Positions 61,060-64,000 of a DNA stretch of 64,000 bases are shown here, piece by piece. Source of the DNA: Seriola aureovittata (lineage: Eukaryota; Chordata; Actinopteri; Carangiformes; Carangidae); assembly GCF_021018895.1 (NCBI RefSeq), contig NC_079386.1, positions 18,266,052 through 18,330,051 of the forward strand. Direction: 5' to 3'. A model generated the notes under the pieces. It was given only the letters and a program-made list of their open reading frames with translations. It searched no databases and had not been told where the DNA came from. Position numbers and translations under genes: made by a program. The first letter of the stretch is position 1. Each line of letters starts with the position of its first letter.

Positions 61060-63677
61060 GAGCTGGTTGTTAGCAGCAGCTAAGCTAAGCTCGTTGCCTT
61101 TTTCTCCACAGTCATCAAACAAACACCACTGGGCGAGTTTGGGAGCACGTGTAAAGGACAGGGGTAAAACTTTCTGTAAGACTCTCCCTGGGACGCTGAT
61201 CCAGTTCTGCATTTCACTCTAAAATCTGCATTCATCACTTCCTGCGTGGAGCAGATTTCCCATCGGCGTAAACACCACACACCTAAATCTCTTTGGCAAA
61301 CAGAGCGGCTCTCCTGCGTCTCAATTAGAGAGGATGATGTTTTAGTCGCAGCCCCAGCTGCTGAGAAAACTTTTATAGAAAACTCTTGGAACACGTTGAT
61401 GTAAAACACAAGGAAGCTCCAGTTCAGCTCATTGTTGCGTTCTGACTTCCAAACTTCAAATTATGAATATTTTTTATCTAATTTTCTGATACTAACGTTT
61501 CAGAACCAAAATGATAAAACTATAAACTGGCCAGAATATAAACATATTTTCTCTAGAGGATACGCTTGAAAACTTAAAGGTCACTCAATAAAAGTTGTCT
61601 CATGTACTTTTCCTTAACTTTTACTTTGAGATGTACGAAAAGTTTTCTTTCATTTACTTGCAGTCTGTGATACTTTGGAGCCCAGGAGGTGTCATAGATT
61701 TTTTTAATTTCATGCACTATAAATAATAATTAGTGCCCTTGAGTTTTGATAACTTTTTGTGCCGTTAGTCTCAGCATGTTTGCTCCCCATGCTTATTATT
61801 GATTGGTTCACAGACTCAGGTATGTGCATATCCTTTGGTTTTGGCTGTTATGTGCCTCAGGGTCGGGAGCCTCGTAAAGGTCGTCTTCGTCGTCCTTCTC
61901 AAACTTCAGGCTAACTCCAAAGGCATTTGATGCTCTCTATCAGAAAGCTGGAGGTAAAATAAACAGTATGATGTGAAAATCAAGAAAACAAATGAGTAAT
62001 CTGATTAAATCAGTGTGTGGTCCCTGGAGATGGGAGAGTTTTCGATGAAAACAGTTCATTATTGTCGTCCGACTCGATCACACAAACCACCAAGAGAAGA
62101 GATATTCTTCCTTTTAAAATAGAAATGTTTGAACTCACTTTTTAGTATTCACTCTGTAAGCTGCGTCTGCAGTGGCTCAACATTTTGACCTCAATTTCAC
62201 ATATTCCCCAGCGAACGTTTAGAGCGCACACACACAAATACACACAGGCCTTCCTCGCCCCCGGTGCAATGCAAGATTACAGAGGTTTACATCCCCATCC
62301 TCCACCATCAAAACCCTTTTACAAGTTAATACCTCAGGTGCACACAAGCTTCAACACACATGCACAAACACACACAACTGGCAGGTCAGCATTTGCACAC
62401 AAATTGCCTGGTCGATTTGTGTGGTTTGGTGAAGCCCAGGAGGATTCCGGTCGGCCGAGGTTTCATTTGGAGGAACGGCGACATGTTTGCAGGGAGAGAA
62501 AGTCGCAACGGGGAAATCTCTTCTGCCTCCCGATCATGTGAAGAACACACTTGAGAGAGTCTCAGGTTGTCCTCTTCAATCCCCGTCGTTCTCACCTTCT
62601 GTCGCGGTTCTGTCGCTGTAGAGAGGAAGTAGAGGAAGGTAGAGGCGTGCAGCGTCGAGCAGGTCGATCAATACTTCAGTATTCATTGTTTTCAGTTTCC
62701 TGCAGTAATATTCAGTATTTATTATTACAAGCAAGGAGGAGTGAACATGAGCTTATGTGGACTGAAAGGTAACTCAGTGATTGGTCGGTTTGGTGATGTC
62801 ATCCTGCAGGTTTGGGTCCGACAGCATTTTATCTAATATGAATCGGGGAGGAAAGTATCTTATCAAAGCCGAATCTTGTCAAATCTCTTCGGGAATCTCA
62901 TTAAGTATTTACAATTTTTAAGTAAAAGACTGTTTAAAAAATGATCAAGTTAGAGAAGGAGGGGCCAGAAAAGCCCGCCAGTCACCCAGGGGCCCCAAAA
63001 CTGCCAGATTTCCGAACTGAAATTCTTATTTAAAATTCATATTTCTTATGTTAGTCCTCCCTCCATCTCAGTATCCCCTCCCTTTATCTCTGTTCCCTCC
63101 TCCCTTTCCTCTTTTTCATTTCCTCCTCACTCCATCTGTTTCTATCTTTCTTCGCCGACTTGCCCCCCCCCCCCTCCCTTCCCCCCTCCATTTCCTCCGC
63201 CCCTCGGATGCTAATTGGCTTCTGATGCATTTTTAATGTCCAGCCACTGAGCCCGCGGCCTGCCTGCCAATGTGTGTGTGGCAGATAAATTGAATTTGTG
63301 AATCGCTTGTGTCACTGTTTGTACAATGTCAAATGTGCAATAATCATGTTTTTGTGTTTGTATTTGTACCGCTGTGTGAGCACGCAGGTGGATGTGCGTC
63401 TGTGCGGCTGTTTGCATGTTTTCATGCGTAATTTTGTCACAGGAAGTCAATTTGTACTCTTCCTTTCTTGCGTCGTTCCACGCTCCCGGAGGACGCCTTA
63501 ATGGCAAACCGAGCGAGCTGGCTAACAGGAAGTGAGACAGGAGAGTTTCTTGTCCACAGTTGATATTTTTGTGGCGAGCAGCTTTTCCCCAAACTGTTTG
63601 ATTTTAGCTTGAGCTTCATTAAAATCAACTCGCAGCGTTCCTGTTGCTGCCAGCAAACTGGGTCACTCGTGTGTGTG

Positions 63678-63718
<41 letters not shown>

Positions 63719-63999
63719 TTTCATACCAAATTGTCCTTAAAGGGGGAGAAACATGAAGTAAATCCTCCATAGTCAGAATCAGTCTCTAAAAATTACAATG
63801 TTTGTGTGACAGTGCACAAAATGACAAGAAGAAGCGAAGTCAGCTGATGTCGTCGAGGTCCGTGTGGATGGACGGGTCCGAAAAATGTTCAACTTTAAAG
63901 GAGCTATATGTGAGTTTTCCTATTGCTACATCGTTAACGTTAGCATTAGAATAAAATATTCAACTTTACAGCAGAAATAAACATGTTTACAGCCTGGTA
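61060..63999. other. Intergenic, no gene recognised
   Basis: No coding exon or RNA gene could be supported. The interval includes a pyrimidine-rich stretch (63055-63200) with a poly-C run near 63163-63174, and a GT microsatellite. Confidence 0.45.
63669..63719. repeat. (GT)n microsatellite
   Basis: About 24 GT units interrupted once by GTTT. A candidate polymorphic marker. Confidence 0.9.
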
Positions 64000-64000
64000 C

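Noticed and set aside
59725..61409. Minus-strand open frames of 70-110 codons
   Set aside because: No conserved motifs, codon pattern or coherent splice sites were seen, and part of the interval overlaps a dispersed repeat.
63437..63724. Minus-strand open frame of 95 codons near the GT repeat
   Set aside because: Its N-terminus is a Thr-His run produced by the GT microsatellite; the remainder shows no family features.

Overview
The window is vertebrate nuclear DNA, most likely from a percomorph (spiny-rayed) teleost. The genes have many short introns with GT..AG junctions, the intergenic DNA is AT-rich and carries repeat types I associate with fish genomes, and the exons encode Toll-like receptor 2, fibrinogen chains, a secreted C-type lectin and a C2H2 zinc-finger protein. 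No species can be named from the sequence alone.

Layout. (1) 1-2660: no assignable gene; one partly duplicated, exon-like block. (2) 3162-8315, minus: tlr2, reconstructed as 11 coding exons that join in phase to an 826-residue receptor. (3) 12871-15035, plus: a secreted protein joining a thyroglobulin type-1 domain to a C-type lectin domain. (4) 16476-22027, plus: fibrinogen beta (fgb), 13 coding exons and 491 residues, with the thrombin site and GHRP knob. (5) 22650-23680: a decayed duplicate of the last fgb exon and its flanks. (6) About 23.7-41.3 kb: a 17.5-kb AT-rich minisatellite of 25-bp and 36-bp units, with a higher-order period of about 1.1 kb in part of it. (7) 42007-43961, minus: a short fibrinogen-alpha-like paralogue with the coiled coil but no alpha-C or globular domain and no recognisable knob. 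(8) 45475-51420, minus: fibrinogen alpha (fga), with the alternative alpha (480 aa) and alpha-E (708 aa) ends. (9) 53860-56928, minus: a 693-residue protein with 14 zinc fingers. (10) 57.6-64 kb: no gene recognised; simple and dispersed repeats only.

How it fits together. fgb and fga encode two of the three fibrinogen chains and converge tail to tail, as in mammals. The third chain (fgg), which in mammals lies beyond FGA, is not seen up to the window end. TLR2 and the fibrinogen cluster share a chromosome region in mammals too, so this looks like a compressed ancestral block. The most unusual features are the giant minisatellite between the convergent fibrinogen genes, which appears to have grown from repeats also present in the last fgb intron; the orphan alpha-like chain; the noncanonical A-knob (GARP); and the thyroglobulin-lectin fusion. 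Exon boundaries were placed by hand from splice motifs, reading phase and remembered family features. No alignment or search was run.
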